Shown: positions 22,901 through 34,177 of the stretch, piece after piece
How the letters are laid out: each line of letters starts with the position of its first letter
How positions within the stretch are numbered: position 1 is the stretch's first letter
Translations under genes and position numbers: made by a program
The notes under the pieces: generated by a model
What the model saw: only the letters and a program-made list of their open reading frames with translations
Told to the model about the DNA's origin: nothing
Database searches by the model: none
Assembly (NCBI GenBank): GCA_900660155.1
Contig: CABFPE010000101.1
Span: 886,568-950,567 of the forward strand
DNA: 64,000 nt
Direction of reading: 5' to 3'
DNA from: Hofstenia miamia
Taxonomy: Eukaryota; Xenacoelomorpha; Acoela; Hofsteniidae

Positions 22901-23310
22901 TGTATGCTGGCAGTTGAAAAAATATTAAAGGAATTACATACATTACTATTTCAAGGATTTTGCAAGGCACACGCGTTGCAGAACTTTGCCATGCGTATTC
23001 AGGCAGAATATACGGTTAACAAGCTCTTTATTTCCATCAAATGATACAAAACAAAGATATGCTCCTATCAAAATATAAAAATAACAAAAACAAACACAAT
23101 TCCAATTTAGATTATCCTAAATTCTTCCCATGCATGTAACTTTTTTTGCTTGGTGACTTAATAAATTATGCTTAAGTTTGCGTTTGAAAATTCCATAACT
23201 TTTTACAGTTTTTATGCTGTTATCTAAGTTGTTCCAAAGCTTGACTGTATTATAAATGAAGGACTTTTCCCAATAGGAAGACTTATTAAGAACAGGTGTA
23301 GTACATGAGG
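22900..23310 (-). mobile_element. LINE ORF2 C-terminal end and 3' UTR
   Basis: From 23305 to the stop at 23118-23120 on the minus strand a clean frame reads PVLNKSSYWEKSFIYNTVKL, WNNLDNSIKTVKSYGIFKRK and LKHNLLSHQAKKVTCMGRI. The pattern W-N-x-L-x(3)-I-K-x(4)-x-x-F-K-x-x-L-K is the standard end of CR1/jockey-clade ORF2 proteins. About 60 codons remain open, so this fragment is younger than the relic at 21420-22110 or has been lucky. The following 200 bp toward 22900 would be its 3' UTR. Confidence 0.75.
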
Positions 23311-23342
23311 GTTGACAATCTATTGCTCCAATTAAGGCTGTT

Positions 23343-23690
23343 ATAAAAAATCAAAGTTGTTCAGTGTTTGATAGAGCTCAAATTCCACCAGATTTTGTTA
23401 TTACTCCCACCATTGATCTTGGAAATGATAACTGTAAAATAACAGGAATCCGTGCCTATATTAAGTTACGATTAGAAAATACCGGTTTTACTGCTATAAT
23501 GGAAGGAAAAGGCATGAGCATTTCATTGGAATTGTATGCCAAGCTATGAAAATGTCAACCAACATCGTCTGCATTTGAGAGATGTTTCTCTATGTTGAGA
23601 AAACTTTTAGCCTATGACAGAAATCTTAAACACACTAATATATGGAAATGTATGTGCTGTTACTATAATTTTGTGAAGTAGTTGCTTTTA
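23343..23690 (+). mobile_element. hAT transposase C-terminal relic
   Basis: The frame from 23364 reads FDRAQIPPDFVITPTIDLGN and continues to a stop near 23547. In a neighbouring frame the sequence continues as PTSSAFERCFSMLRKLLAYD and ends CMCCYYNFVK. The pattern P-[ST]-x-x-[AS]-x-E-R-x-F-S-x-L and the closing YYN are the dimerisation region at the C terminus of hAT transposases. The catalytic core upstream is missing. Confidence 0.65.
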
Positions 23691-24790
23691 AAAATTGACT
23701 TATTATTGTGTAAGAGTTTTGTTCTCAGCAATAAAAAACGTTTTATACTGCTTAAATGGGTCATTTTGAAAAATTAATGTTCATATTTTACGGCATAACT
23801 AAATTCCGTTATATTTTGTCAAAAAAATATGGTCATCTTTTGTTTTCTTAAAGTCACTGTCTAGTTTTGATAAACACACCCACATTGCTCATTTTGTTTT
23901 CGATTCGATGCTGCTAAAAATGTGAGAATCAACGTTTAGTACCGTTTTTTAGTTTACTTTTGTTTTGTAGTGAAATATAATCCTACAACTTTCATTTGAT
24001 TATTGTTTCGTATCATTCAACTCAATAATATTATTGTTCACATCCACAAAACCAGAATATTCTGAATTTTAATGCATGGCATGAATTTCTTTGGACAAAA
24101 AGCGTCTTTTCCAAGATTATTAATCAATTTCAGCATGCTTAATCTTTCTGAATCTTTAGATAAAAATTAGTATATTTTTTTCCGATTTTGTAGGAATACA
24201 CTTTATGAGAGTTGCACGTATAATATGATCACCTATGCCACGAAGAATTTTGGCGTCAAAATGTAAACGCTCAAAATTATTAACTTCAATTTTTATTAAG
24301 TATTTTTGAATATTGGATTTATTTGAGGTTTTTGGTATAGATTTTATTACATCAGAATAACTAAGAATGTTCTGAGATTGACCCTTAAAATTGATCACAT
24401 CTATTTGGATTCCATCGGCTGAATAATGTTGATTTTTGCTTCATTTACTAGTTTTGTATTATTAGAAAGTGTATCTGCATTTACTTGCTTTCTTTGAGAG
24501 TGTAATACACTCAATTCTTTTATAATTTTGTTTAGAAAATACCATATACATTTGAGTCATCATATTGTTTAGCTGGTTGTTCTCTTCAGTAATTTAAGGC
24601 TGCCGTAGAATGTATTAATACATATATTCTTTTTACTAAATACTTCTTAATATTAACTGGTGGGAACCATGAGGCTTGTGAAATAAAAAACGCGTAAGGA
24701 AATAGTCATATTCAAGATACAACTACACTGCAAAGCAAATTACTATCAATCAAAGAACAGAAAAAAATATTCTAAAAGCCTGTGTATTAT
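23691..24790. other. Intron, no gene seen
   Basis: AT-rich. The minus-strand frame at 24156-24398 has no recognisable domain. The boundary with the LINE that follows is not marked. Confidence 0.4.
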
Positions 24791-26880
24791 ACAGTTTAAT
24801 TAGAAGATGTCAGAAATCATTCCTGATGAGGCATACCGCAAGATCAATGACACGGAAACTTTCGTGGTAGTGGAATGGGAAGGTGGAAGTGGTAACACCG
24901 TCGAGATATCAACTTTGTCAATCGAAGGAAGGAACGTGCGTGGGCGAACAAGGAATGGCCTTAGTAGGAAGTGGAAAGGAAAATTGCTCTCGTGGGAGAA
25001 CTGACCAGTTCCATTTCCAAAGAACGTCAGAGCAGAATCCACAGGCCTAACCCAGGCACTCGATGACCTGCGCATAAACGAAAACCTGTCCGAATCCCCA
25101 CCACTAACGAACGCACAGTCGTTATCTGAGACGCTAGCTACTGAGATTCGATGCAAGATTCTGAAATATATTCTGAAGGCCTCGCGAACAAGCTATGCCC
25201 TTGCTACGAGCACTGTTATTTCCGGAATAATTGACTATCCCAATTACCACAATCAATGGCGCCGCTTATTATTGATGCCGTATGTGTGCCTCAAGGCCCC
25301 AAATCGAGCCAATGATATCAAGAAGACTTCTCTGGCCAGCAAGGTCAATATGCAGATTACTGAGTTCCTCCACCTAAAAGACAATGAACTGGCTACCGCG
25401 AACTCTAAGTCAAAGCCTCGCAAGAACATGAAGATTAAGAAACTGACCTCCAAGTCAGATCTTATTTCATCGAAAATAGACGAGGGAGACATTCGAGGCG
25501 CTGTTTGCATCGCTTCTTCCTCTGATGACCTTGAGCCTCCAAACACTGAGACCTTGAAGAAGCTTTTGATAAACACCCACCAGCACCTCCCGACCGTGTT
25601 ATTTTCCCAAACCCTCAAGATTGTAATCCTCTTCAGATATTGCCCGAAATGCTGCGAGAATCAATTATAGAGTTTCGCTACTAGTTCAGCGGAAGCATTC
25701 AGGCCTGTGTCCCCAGCATCTGAAGTGCATAGTTTCCAAATCCGTAAATGAAGCAGGATCCAGAGCCCTGATATCTCCGGACATGTCCCACCTTCTATCG
25801 CCGCAGTATTAACCAGTGTCAGCCTTTTTGCTCTCATGAAAAAAGATGGAGGAATTTGTTCTATCACTGTTGGAAAAACGCTGCGGAGATTACCAGCCAA
25901 ATGCTCATCGAAAATTCTCTCAAAGAGAATGGCGAACTATTTCCGACCTGCTCAGTTGGGTTCTGGTACCGCAAATGGCGCTGAAGCAGCGGCACACGCC
26001 ACCAAACACTACATTGATAATGCCAAAGACGACGACGTGTTTTTTAATCTAGACTTCAGCAACGCCTTTAATACTCTGAGAAGAGACAAAATAGAACATG
26101 CCATCCACTCCAATGTGCCCTAATTGTATCTATTCTTTCACATGTGCTACAATGATCCAAGTTTTCTTGTCTATGGCGAATACACCATAGGTTCTTGCAA
26201 AAGTTTCCAACCGGGAGACCCAATAGCTCCATTTGGTTTCTGTCAATCCATCCACACCCCTTTGAATAAAATCAAGTCCCACTTCTAAGTTGGGTATCTT
26301 GATGATGTATCGGCCTTGATCACTGGGAGGTGACTCTGAGAGATCTGATCGCCTTCAAGGACCAAGCCTCTGCTTTCGGCCTCCAGCTTAACGCCGATAA
26401 ATGTGAAATCACTGGGTTCGGGCTAAATAAACCTCGAATCCTCCAGGAGTTTTGGAACATCTGCCCTGGTATTCATGATATCTGGCCTGAAGAGTGCACA
26501 CTCCTTGGTTCCCTACTCGGCAGCCGCTCATTAGACTGTATATTATCAAAAAATTGGAATCCCTGAAGCACTTGTGCCCCCAGCTCAATGGTGTCCCCTC
26601 TCAACAAACTCTCTTCCTCTCAAAAATTGCTCTGCAATTCCCATGCTGATGTACACATTGAGAACTTCTCGTACATATGAAAGCACTCATCTCGTTATTG
26701 AATTTGGAAATCTCATTCAGAACGCCTTTGAAGAGATAACAAACGTGGCTTTGATGGATGAAGCATTGGATCAGGTATTGCTCGGACTGGCCATTCAAAG
26801 AGGCAACGCCGCCTGCATTCTGGAATCAATTGATTGATTTATTATGAGTAATGTTGATTGGTAACCAATGTATAATTACT
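24790..26880 (+). mobile_element. Non-LTR retrotransposon (LINE) pol, broken
   Basis: This GC-richer block carries a non-LTR pol in order. 25170-25670: an N-terminal linker (WRRLLLMPYVCLKAP and LISSKIDEGDIRGAVCIAS). 25840-26120: fingers and palm (GGICSITVGKTLRR, LGSGTANGAEAAAHATKHYI, FFNLDFSNAFNTLRRDKIEH, where D of LDFSNAF is the first catalytic Asp). 26195-26225: FQPGDPIAPFGF (Q-x-GDPLGP box). 26295-26306: catalytic YLDD. 26360-26400: FGLQLNADKCEI. Breaks include an in-frame TAA directly after HSNVP (26122-26124), a stop just before VGYLDD, and frame changes in the linker. The 3' part includes EALDQVLLGLAIQRG. An upstream 65-residue frame (24807-25004) may be its 5' coding part. The clade is unresolved. 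Confidence 0.8.
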
Positions 26881-26927
26881 GTTTTATTATGAGTAATGTT
26901 GATTGGTAACCAATGTATAATTACTGT
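26836..26927. repeat. LINE 3' tail, two tandem 45-bp units
   Basis: TTTATTATGAGTAATGTTGA and the following GGTAACCAATG...ATTACTG occur twice back to back (about 26838-26881 and 26883-26926) directly after the last pol codons. Short tandem repeats are a common 3' terminus of non-LTR elements, so this likely marks the end of the LINE. Confidence 0.7.
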
Positions 26928-27209
26928 AATGTTAATTCGTAAACAAGATTGATAATTTGTAATTACACTTGTAATATTTAGAAGGAATTTCAATTTAACA
27001 GCTTAAGAAATTTCTACCGTCGAATTCTGTGGCTTAGTTGTATATATTTACAGAAAGCATAGAAAAGTCTTACCTTGATGCTGATAAAATAAACGAACAT
27101 ATTTTTTAATTATTTTTGCTATTTTGTTTTCAGTTTTTTCATGCTATAGTTCCAACAAACATTGATTGAGTTATTAAAGTAATAATATACTTTAAAGTAG
27201 TCTTTAAAG

Positions 27210-27674
27210 TAGTTTTTGCATTTTTAGATTGAACGCTGCCTGTGCACGCCCTGTGCCCGTTTATCTTCCAATGCCCGGTACCCGCCCGACATCTATTGAG
27301 AAAAACATAAAATACAACGAAATTAAATCAAAATACACAAAAGTACTCTATAATTTTGTCTTTTAGTGAGAAACTTCTTGCGACTCCTATTATAAATATT
27401 AATTCTATCAAAGGTCATGCATAGAAATTAGTGTTTTGTGATTCTGTCATTTTATACCGCAAATGTACAACAAAATATTTTTGCGTTAAACGCGATAAAT
27501 TTCGCGGCAAATTATTAAATATTTTTAAAGGCGAAAAACCTTAAGTCATTACAGCATATTATCTTATGATTATGCCAGATTTGATTTGAGCGAGCATAAC
27601 ATACGCTCGGTTATTTGAGCGCCCGATGCCCGCCCTCCTTCTGCTCTGTGGGCCCAGGCATGCCCGCAAACCTA
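27210..27674. mobile_element. hAT MITE, 465 bp, copy 2
   Basis: It begins TAGTTTTTGC, ends GCAAACCTA, and is exactly 465 bp long, the same as copy 1 at 10850-11314. Internal landmarks match in order: AGATTGAACGCTGCC, GCCCGTTTATCTTCC, and near the end GATGCCCGCCC and GGCATGCCCGC. The flanks CTTTAAAG (27202-27209) and CTTTAAGG (27675-27682) are an 8-bp target duplication with one mismatch. Divergence from copy 1 inside and at the TIR suggests that the two inserted at different times or that both are old. Confidence 0.85.
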
Positions 27675-27682
27675 CTTTAAGG

Positions 27683-29096
27683 TTTCTTCTAAATTAGTAG
27701 CAAATTATTAAGGAATTATTTTACACGTTACCTGCTTCAAATGCAACTTAAAGACACACTGAAAATATTTATTATCAAAATTTTATTTAAGTTACTTATG
27801 TTTATTATCCCTTTTCATCAAAAATAAGCTCTATTCCAAAATACAACATGCATTCCAATTAAGAGCGTACACAGGAATAATGAAGTGTAACATCTCAGCT
27901 CGAATCAATTTTAGTGACCAAAAAAGTTTTTATTTTTAGTACATCAAATTCAATGCTGGATACCTGATGGGGGACGCACTGCTTCCTATCACGATAGCTT
28001 ATTTAACATGTTAATAATTTTGAACTAGTTTAGTAACTTAAATTATAAACGAATACAAAGCAGATTGGAAGAATTTTACACAAAAAGTGTACCACTTCAT
28101 TAGTTGTACGCATAGCAAGCGATAATTTTCTTTACTAATTTTTTGTCGCATGGAGAAGTTTCATATCTAAAAACCTGAACAAGGTTTATTAGAAATAATT
28201 GATGAAAATATAACTACTTAACTTGCACCTTAATTCTTTTGCCAAATTTTTATAAATAAGGAATAAATTACTTTTGGAATATAATTTTCAACTATTTTAA
28301 GTTTTATGTCATTTACCACTTAAATTTGACATTATTACCACTCAATAATGGAATCATATTCAGTACACTGAAGTAAAAATACCAAAATTTGGCCGACATG
28401 TTTTCAAAGATTTGAGTAAAAAGCAACCAAATTTCAACCCTAACCCAATACGCTAACGTCCCCAATTTGAATTTGGAAATAGAAAAACGCAAATACTGCA
28501 TGAAAAAGTATTTTTTATCTAAATTTCAAAGAAATTTTTTTCAAAATGTATATAAACGCAGCAATGCGAATGGAAACAAGTTTGTATATTGATATTTGCA
28601 TTAATCACACTTAAATATCAAATTACTAATGATATGATATTTTTTGGGTCTTCCAGTATTTTTACAAAATGTGTCAATTTTGTGGTGTCTTAAGAAAACG
28701 GTGGATAATATAGAAACCAAATTGCATATTAAATAACATACATTTTCTTTAAACATATATTTTCAATCACATAAAATGTGGTAATTCAGATATTTAATTA
28801 TATTCTATCATTAATCGTCAGATACAAATTATTAAGTACTTCTATCGGAATCAGAAAATATGAAAAAACTAAGTTAAATTATAGCTGAAATACAAACAAC
28901 AACAGGAATTTTATCTCAGAGTTTATAACTATGACGTCACTCATCAATTCCATGCAGTAATTACCCCATACTGGTTTAACAATTGAATCGACTGCATCTC
29001 AAAATTTGTTCTTGTTTTGTTAGTGTTGATTTTTTTCATTCTCTTACATCGTCATTCTGCACAATAAATTTGGTTTTGTCGTAGAGCTACAGATTT
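27683..29096. other. Intron, no gene seen
   Basis: AT-rich and unremarkable. Minus-strand frame 28313-28501 has no known motif. Confidence 0.45.
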
Positions 29097-29691
29097 GTTG
29101 TTCTAAGCTTCAAAGTCTTGATCCACGATCCCTGAATAGCTTTGTTTAGATTAGTTGTGCAATACAAGTAAAGTTTCATAAAGAGTAATAACAGTCTGCA
29201 TTATCAAGAGAGCACGATCAATTGACTCAGAAGAAGACTTAAATCCTTGTTAACTAGCTTAAATTAGATGTTCCGAAATATCAAATACAAATCAATCACT
29301 ATTGAAGTCAATTACTGAAAGATTCGATTAGGCCATGGTTGGACTAGTGACTGGTTAAAACGTGCGATGATTTCAAATGTGACATAAATTTTTAACCAAT
29401 CACTAGTCTAACGCGGGCCTTACCTCTAATATGAATAATATAATATTAAACCTAAACTGCCTATCATCCATTTCAATGTACAAACAGTTTCTCCACATTT
29501 ACAAACATCTCTAAGTCTATTAGCAAATTTGAAAATCGTGAGGCATGAACAGGTCTATTGGGGAATATCCTTTAATGCAATGCTGAAATTTTCTATTGCA
29601 GCCTATAGTTGTGGTTGAAGTTGTGCAAAAGATTTCTTATAAAATTTCGAATTTTTGAAAAAGATTTAAAATCTTTCCATACCGTAAAACC
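29097..29691. repeat. Duplicated block, copy carrying a pogo-like insertion
   Basis: This about 595-base block, starting GTTGTTCTAAGCTTCAAAGT, is repeated at 30110-30721 beyond a single N at 30109. The two are nearly identical apart from scattered substitutions and a roughly 27-base indel near 29170/30190 (CCCAGACAATGACTTCATCC present only in the second). The first copy is followed by a transposon end at 29692, the second by unrelated sequence. They look like two alleles laid end to end. Confidence 0.75.
29331..29419. mobile_element. Mini foldback MITE (89 bp), PIF/Harbinger-like
   Basis: The element is almost entirely inverted repeat: GGCCATGGTTGGACTAGTGA continuing to CTGGTTAAAA at the left, mirrored by the right end, which reads GGCCCGCGTTAGACTAGTGA from outside in. 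TTA flanks both ends (29328-29330 and 29420-29422). A relative with the same GTTAGACTA core is at 55351-55491. Confidence 0.7.
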
Positions 29692-30108
29692 GGGTAATTC
29701 GGGCCACCTTTTTAAATGTTTTATACGATGTACCTTATATTTTAAGAACTATTGCATTCAAACCACTCCATGAACCGCAGGATAAATGTTGTTTCAAAAG
29801 TTAAAAAGGCTGTAATACAATTAGTTGAAAAGAATGGTACTTTTTTTATCCAATACTATAGGATGTTATATTGTAGACAAAACAGGGTAAATCGAGCCAC
29901 TACGAAAATATTACAAAGCATGTAGGTAAAATAGGCATTACAAAAATTTTTGATGTTCAAATGTTAGCACACATTGAACAACAAAAATGTGGATCATCAG
30001 TGTCCATATTACAATGACCACATGTCCACGCCATGCAGTCCACGCATCTGACCCAGTCTCCACTACCAGCAGTGTCCGCATAGTGAACTCCACAAATGCC
30101 ACAGTCAT
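29692..30108 (-). mobile_element. pogo-like DNA transposon, truncated by assembly
   Basis: The end reads CCGTAAAACCGGGTAATTCG right after TA, a likely terminal inverted repeat with TA target; a second variant (GGGTAAATCGAGCCAC) lies at 29885. On the minus strand from the N at 30109 the frame reads CGICGVHYADTAGSGDWVRC, VDCMAWTCGHCN and PHFCCSMCANI then stop. This C-x2-C ... W-x-x-C-x-x-C ... C-x-x-C cluster is a PHD/cross-brace-type zinc finger found at the C terminus of some pogo and related transposases. The catalytic part would lie beyond the N and is missing. Confidence 0.6.
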
Positions 30109-30109
30109 N

Positions 30110-30721
30110 GTTGTTCTAAGCTTCAAAGTCTTGATCCACGATCCCTGAATAGCTTTGTTTAGATTAGTTGTGCAATTCAAGTAAAATTTCCCAGACAATG
30201 ACTTCATCCAAGTTTCGTAAAGAGTAATAACAGTCTGCATTATCAAGAGAGCACGATCAATTGACTCAGAAGAAGACTTAAATCCTTGTTAACTAGCTTA
30301 AATTAGATGTTCCGAAATATCAAATACAAATCAATCACTATTGAAGTCAATTACTGAAAGATTCGATTAGGCCATGGTTGGACTAGTGACTGGTTAAAAC
30401 GTGCGATGATTTCAAATGTGACCTAAATTTTTAACCAATCACTAGTCTAACGCGGGCCTTACCTCTAATATGAATAATATAATATTAAACCTAAACTGCC
30501 TATCATCCATTTCAATGTACAAACAGTTTCTCTACATTTACAAACATCTCTAAGCCTATTAGCAAATTTGAAAATCGTGAGGCATGAACAGGTCTATTGG
30601 GGAATATCCTTTAATGCAATGCTGAAATTTTCTATTGCAGCCTATAGTTGTGGTTGAAGTTGTGCAAAAGATTTCTCATAAAATTTCGAATTTTTGAAAA
30701 AGATTTAAAATCTTTCCATAC
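30110..30721. repeat. Second copy of the 29097 block, lacking the insertion
   Basis: It follows 29097-29691 closely, including the small MITE at 30370-30458 with its TTA flanks. It ends ...AAATCTTTCCATA and then continues CCTAATGTCC, where the first copy has the transposon end immediately after the same TA. It therefore represents the empty allele of that insertion site. Confidence 0.75.
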
Positions 30722-32595
30722 CTAATGTCCTAGTATTTATAAAGTTTTGTGCCTCACGGAAGTAACAAAGAACCTTGGGTGTTTCTTGATATGTGCTAAG
30801 ATATCCTAAATCCAAAGGTCACGGAGTCGAAGGTACACATCGATAAGACAGAGCCGGATTAGATATTTTGAGTGAAAAGGAAAGAGGAGACTCTCCTCTA
30901 TCACGTGGTGTTTTCAGATTGAGCTGTAAGCGTTTAAATAGTTTTTATACAATCGTGAAAAAAAATTAAAATCCGAAGGCATTTTGGATTAATTTAATAT
31001 TCCCTTCAACGCGATCCGTAATTGAACTAGTTTTAGTTGATCATATTTGTTAATAAATTGCTGCAAATATATTATGAAAATCAATTTTATCCATGTCCTG
31101 GGCAACTTCTCACCCATCTTCAAAAATTATTAGCTTTTGTTCGTACGAGATTAACATCAAAATCTGGATTTTATGCCAAAAATAGAAGGCTTACAGAATT
31201 GAATAGATAAATAATGAGCCACTGAAATACATTTGAAGTAAATGCATTTCCGCGCTGCTTTCGGTTGACAGTTGGTTTTGTTTTGATAAATCTACTTGAT
31301 GAAAAAAAGAGGGATGTGTCAGCCGAAAAGACAGTGATTCACGTCGAAGAAATGGACGAGAGTATTAAAAAAAATGAAAGACATATTATATAAACTGATA
31401 AATATTTTGGCTATGTCGATTTTCTAAAAAACGCAATGTAGCCGAAAAACAAAGATTTATAAATGTTTAAAACAAAAAATTATGGTTCTAGATGACGAGA
31501 AATAAGATCGATAAACTTGCGAAATTAAGCATAATTTTACAACTCTCTTTGATAATGTTCAATGTGTAATCCCGTGATCCTGGGATTAAGCAACTGTTCC
31601 GAGATAAACACTTCAAAATACAGAATATTGATTTTTATTTCGTACATGTCAAATTGCACACATTATATTATAACATCATTTGCTTGCCCTATATGTAAGC
31701 GCTGAATGCATAATTGAAATTGATGACTATCGACTAATAATAAAAATATCTTTATTTTTTTGAAAGAATCATTTTTGATAATATTTATCATTTTGTACGT
31801 TCTAAATTATGCAATATTCAGCATGGATATATTAGGAAAAAGATCTGCTACACAACTTCGTAGTATTTTAGTTTTCCCTACTTTTTTAATTATGATCTAA
31901 GGATTATCTTTATATGGTGAAATAAATATCAGAAAAAAATTGGAATGAAATTTAATAATGCAAAAAGTGCTGTAATCCTAATAAAACTGATATAAGAAAT
32001 CCCTCAGATACGATACTCATACAATTGAAGACTGGAAACTATAAAGATATATTTAATAAAATGCCATTGTTAGTATTATGTCTCTATTTACAATGATTGG
32101 CAATCAATGGCAAGCTCGATTTTCTATTTTTTTGATTATATTTCTCTGGATTGTTCTAATAGACATAATCACATGATCGCTTTCTATTTAAATTCAGAAA
32201 ATTAGAGCTATGTACTAAAATCAAACATCAATTAATGATCATTTTTTGGATATATTCATAAAAATTGAGATGGATGAACTATGAATTTATTTTTCTATTT
32301 GACATTGCAAGGACTGTAGATGCAATCATTCCTCTAAATCATTTATTAATTATTATTTTTTCTGCATGTTTGTAATATTTTTCTCATCAAACTATTATTT
32401 ATTAACTTTTTTTCAGTTTATAGTAATTGTCTTTGACAAAAAAATCATTTTACTACTACTACCAATCTTTGTATTGAATAGTGTTTAAGCTATGAACTGA
32501 GAAAAATCTCAAAACTTTTGACGTAATAATTTTTGCTGTATGTATATGTTATTATTATATTTTTATAGACGTGAAACTTTACAGACATAATTTAG
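30722..32595. other. Intron, no gene seen
   Basis: AT-rich intron with no recognised coding motif, ending in a tttag acceptor at 32591-32595. Reading frames are short and featureless. Confidence 0.45.
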
Positions 32596-32850
32596 GCCCT
32601 TCTGTTCCAACATTAAGTGTAACGACGCAAACTAAGGATTCTATTACCATCACTATAACTGCAACTTCTACATCCACTTACTTTGAAGCGTGCTTGTATT
32701 TAATAAGTTCAGGATCGTGTATATATGCAATTGTATCAAGTCCTAAACAATTTCTATATTTAACTGCCAGTGAAAATTACACAATAGAGGCCAGAGCAGT
32801 TTTTCAAACTTTGAAAAGTGACTCAGTTATTAACACACCAACATTTACCG
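32596..32850 (+). CDS. FN3-like Cys-pair domain exon 6 (type A)
   Basis: The exon is 255 bases, after aatttag, before gtatgt, phase 1-1. The domain reads GPSVPTLSVTTQTKDSITIT, FEACLYLISSGSCIY (C-x8-C) and SPKQFLYLTASENYTI, then EARAVFQTLKSD and FTG. The first residue across the splice junction is Gly rather than Ala. The FLYL box and VT-x-QTKDS turn make it type A, like exons 14117 and 18896. Confidence 0.88.
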
Positions 32851-33453
32851 GTATGTCTTTTAATTATTTGATTGCAAATCACTGAATTTTAATTTTATAC
32901 AAATGATTTTCTCCCTTAACTTTTCGTAATTACCTATGGAAATTTCACTATATTACATATTAAAATTCTTGCAATTGGGTTTAAAATTAGAAATTTTAGT
33001 TTATTTTTAAGAGCATATCATTGGCACAGTACCTTCTAAACAGAATTATCTTATTTGAGCAATTAATTGATCGTCGTCTTGAAAAAAACGATCAACCATA
33101 AATTGCAATGCTATTTTTAAAGAACCAATGTGAAGTTTTTTTTATTGTAATGGTCTTGAAAGAACGTTAATGCTTAAGTTGGTGATACTTCCATGGCATT
33201 TAATCTCGTTCATTATTTTAATGTTTTAGAAAGAGGTGAATTTTAAATTGCAACAACTTCAGTATCCAAAATGAAAGAATAAATATTAATGATAGAACAC
33301 TCCATTTAATTATAATTTATTCAGTATCCTTAAATTCCACATATTAAATACCTTTAAATTTAACAATTTCATTATTCGTAACTTCAATATTTATATTTAC
33401 TGATATATTTCCTGAGCTACTGAACATGTTGAATTATTAATGAAATAATTTAG
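32851..33453. other. Intron (603 bp)
   Basis: The shortest intron of the gene, AT-rich, with no feature. It is comparable to the 701-bp intron between exons 14117 and 15073. Confidence 0.6.
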
Positions 33454-33714
33454 CCCCCGTAGAACCAACACTAAGCCTTGATGGTCAATCTGAAGATAAC
33501 ATTACAATTGAAATCAGTGAGCAATCGAAATCTGATGTTTTTCAAGCGTGTATATATTTAACATCTGAAGGATCTGGATCATGTACATTCACTCCTGCTA
33601 TAAGTCCTCATACATTTGATTCTTTAATTCCTGGTGCAAGTTATGAAATCGAAGTTAAAGCAAGTTATCAGTCTGCACAAAGTGAGGCGACAGCACCATT
33701 TCGAGCATACACAG
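33454..33714 (+). CDS. FN3-like Cys-pair domain exon 7 (type B)
   Basis: The exon is 261 bases, after ataatttag, before gtatgc, phase 1-1. The domain starts APVEPTLSLDGQSEDNITIE, has FQACIYLTSEGSGSCTF (C-x10-C, the widest spacing in the set) and ends SPHTFDSLIPGASYEI, EVKASYQSAQSE and AYTG. LDGQSEDN corresponds to the LDSQYDDN turn of exons 15073 and 20784. Here the usual TAS before the F strand is PGA, close to the classic FN3 L-x-P-G-x-x-Y consensus, so this may be the least derived version of that loop. Confidence 0.87.
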
Positions 33715-33721
33715 GTATGCG

Positions 33722-33850
33722 GATTATATATATATATATAATGTCAAGCTTGCAATGTTAATTGCCTCACAATATATTATCGCATTAGGATTTAATAATA
33801 ATAATAATAATAATAAAAATAATAATAATAATGATAATAATAGTAATAAG
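33722..33850. repeat. AT and AAT microsatellites
   Basis: A short AT run (about 33725-33740) directly follows the splice donor. An imperfect AAT array of about 50 bases occupies 33792-33848. Confidence 0.85.
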
Positions 33851-34177
33851 TAAATTACTTCAAGACTCTCTAGCGATAAAACTTTTCCTTATTTGGTATA
33901 GCTTTAATTCTGATAATGCACATCAGAACTAGGATTCCACTAAGAGAGACATGCCTAATGAATAGTCATTAAGCTCATTATTAAAAATGACAGACAAAGA
34001 CTGATTTTGCTTAAAGTAATCCGAGACTATTTGAGTCAGAATTAAAATTGTAAAATGAAGTAACAATCAGGCTCTTACATGTATATTCTCCTGTAAATAT
34101 TCTCAGCAAGTGAAATAGTCTCAGATGTTCCAATTAAGAATCTCTTACATAACTGTCTTTTCGGTTCTTTTTCGTTT

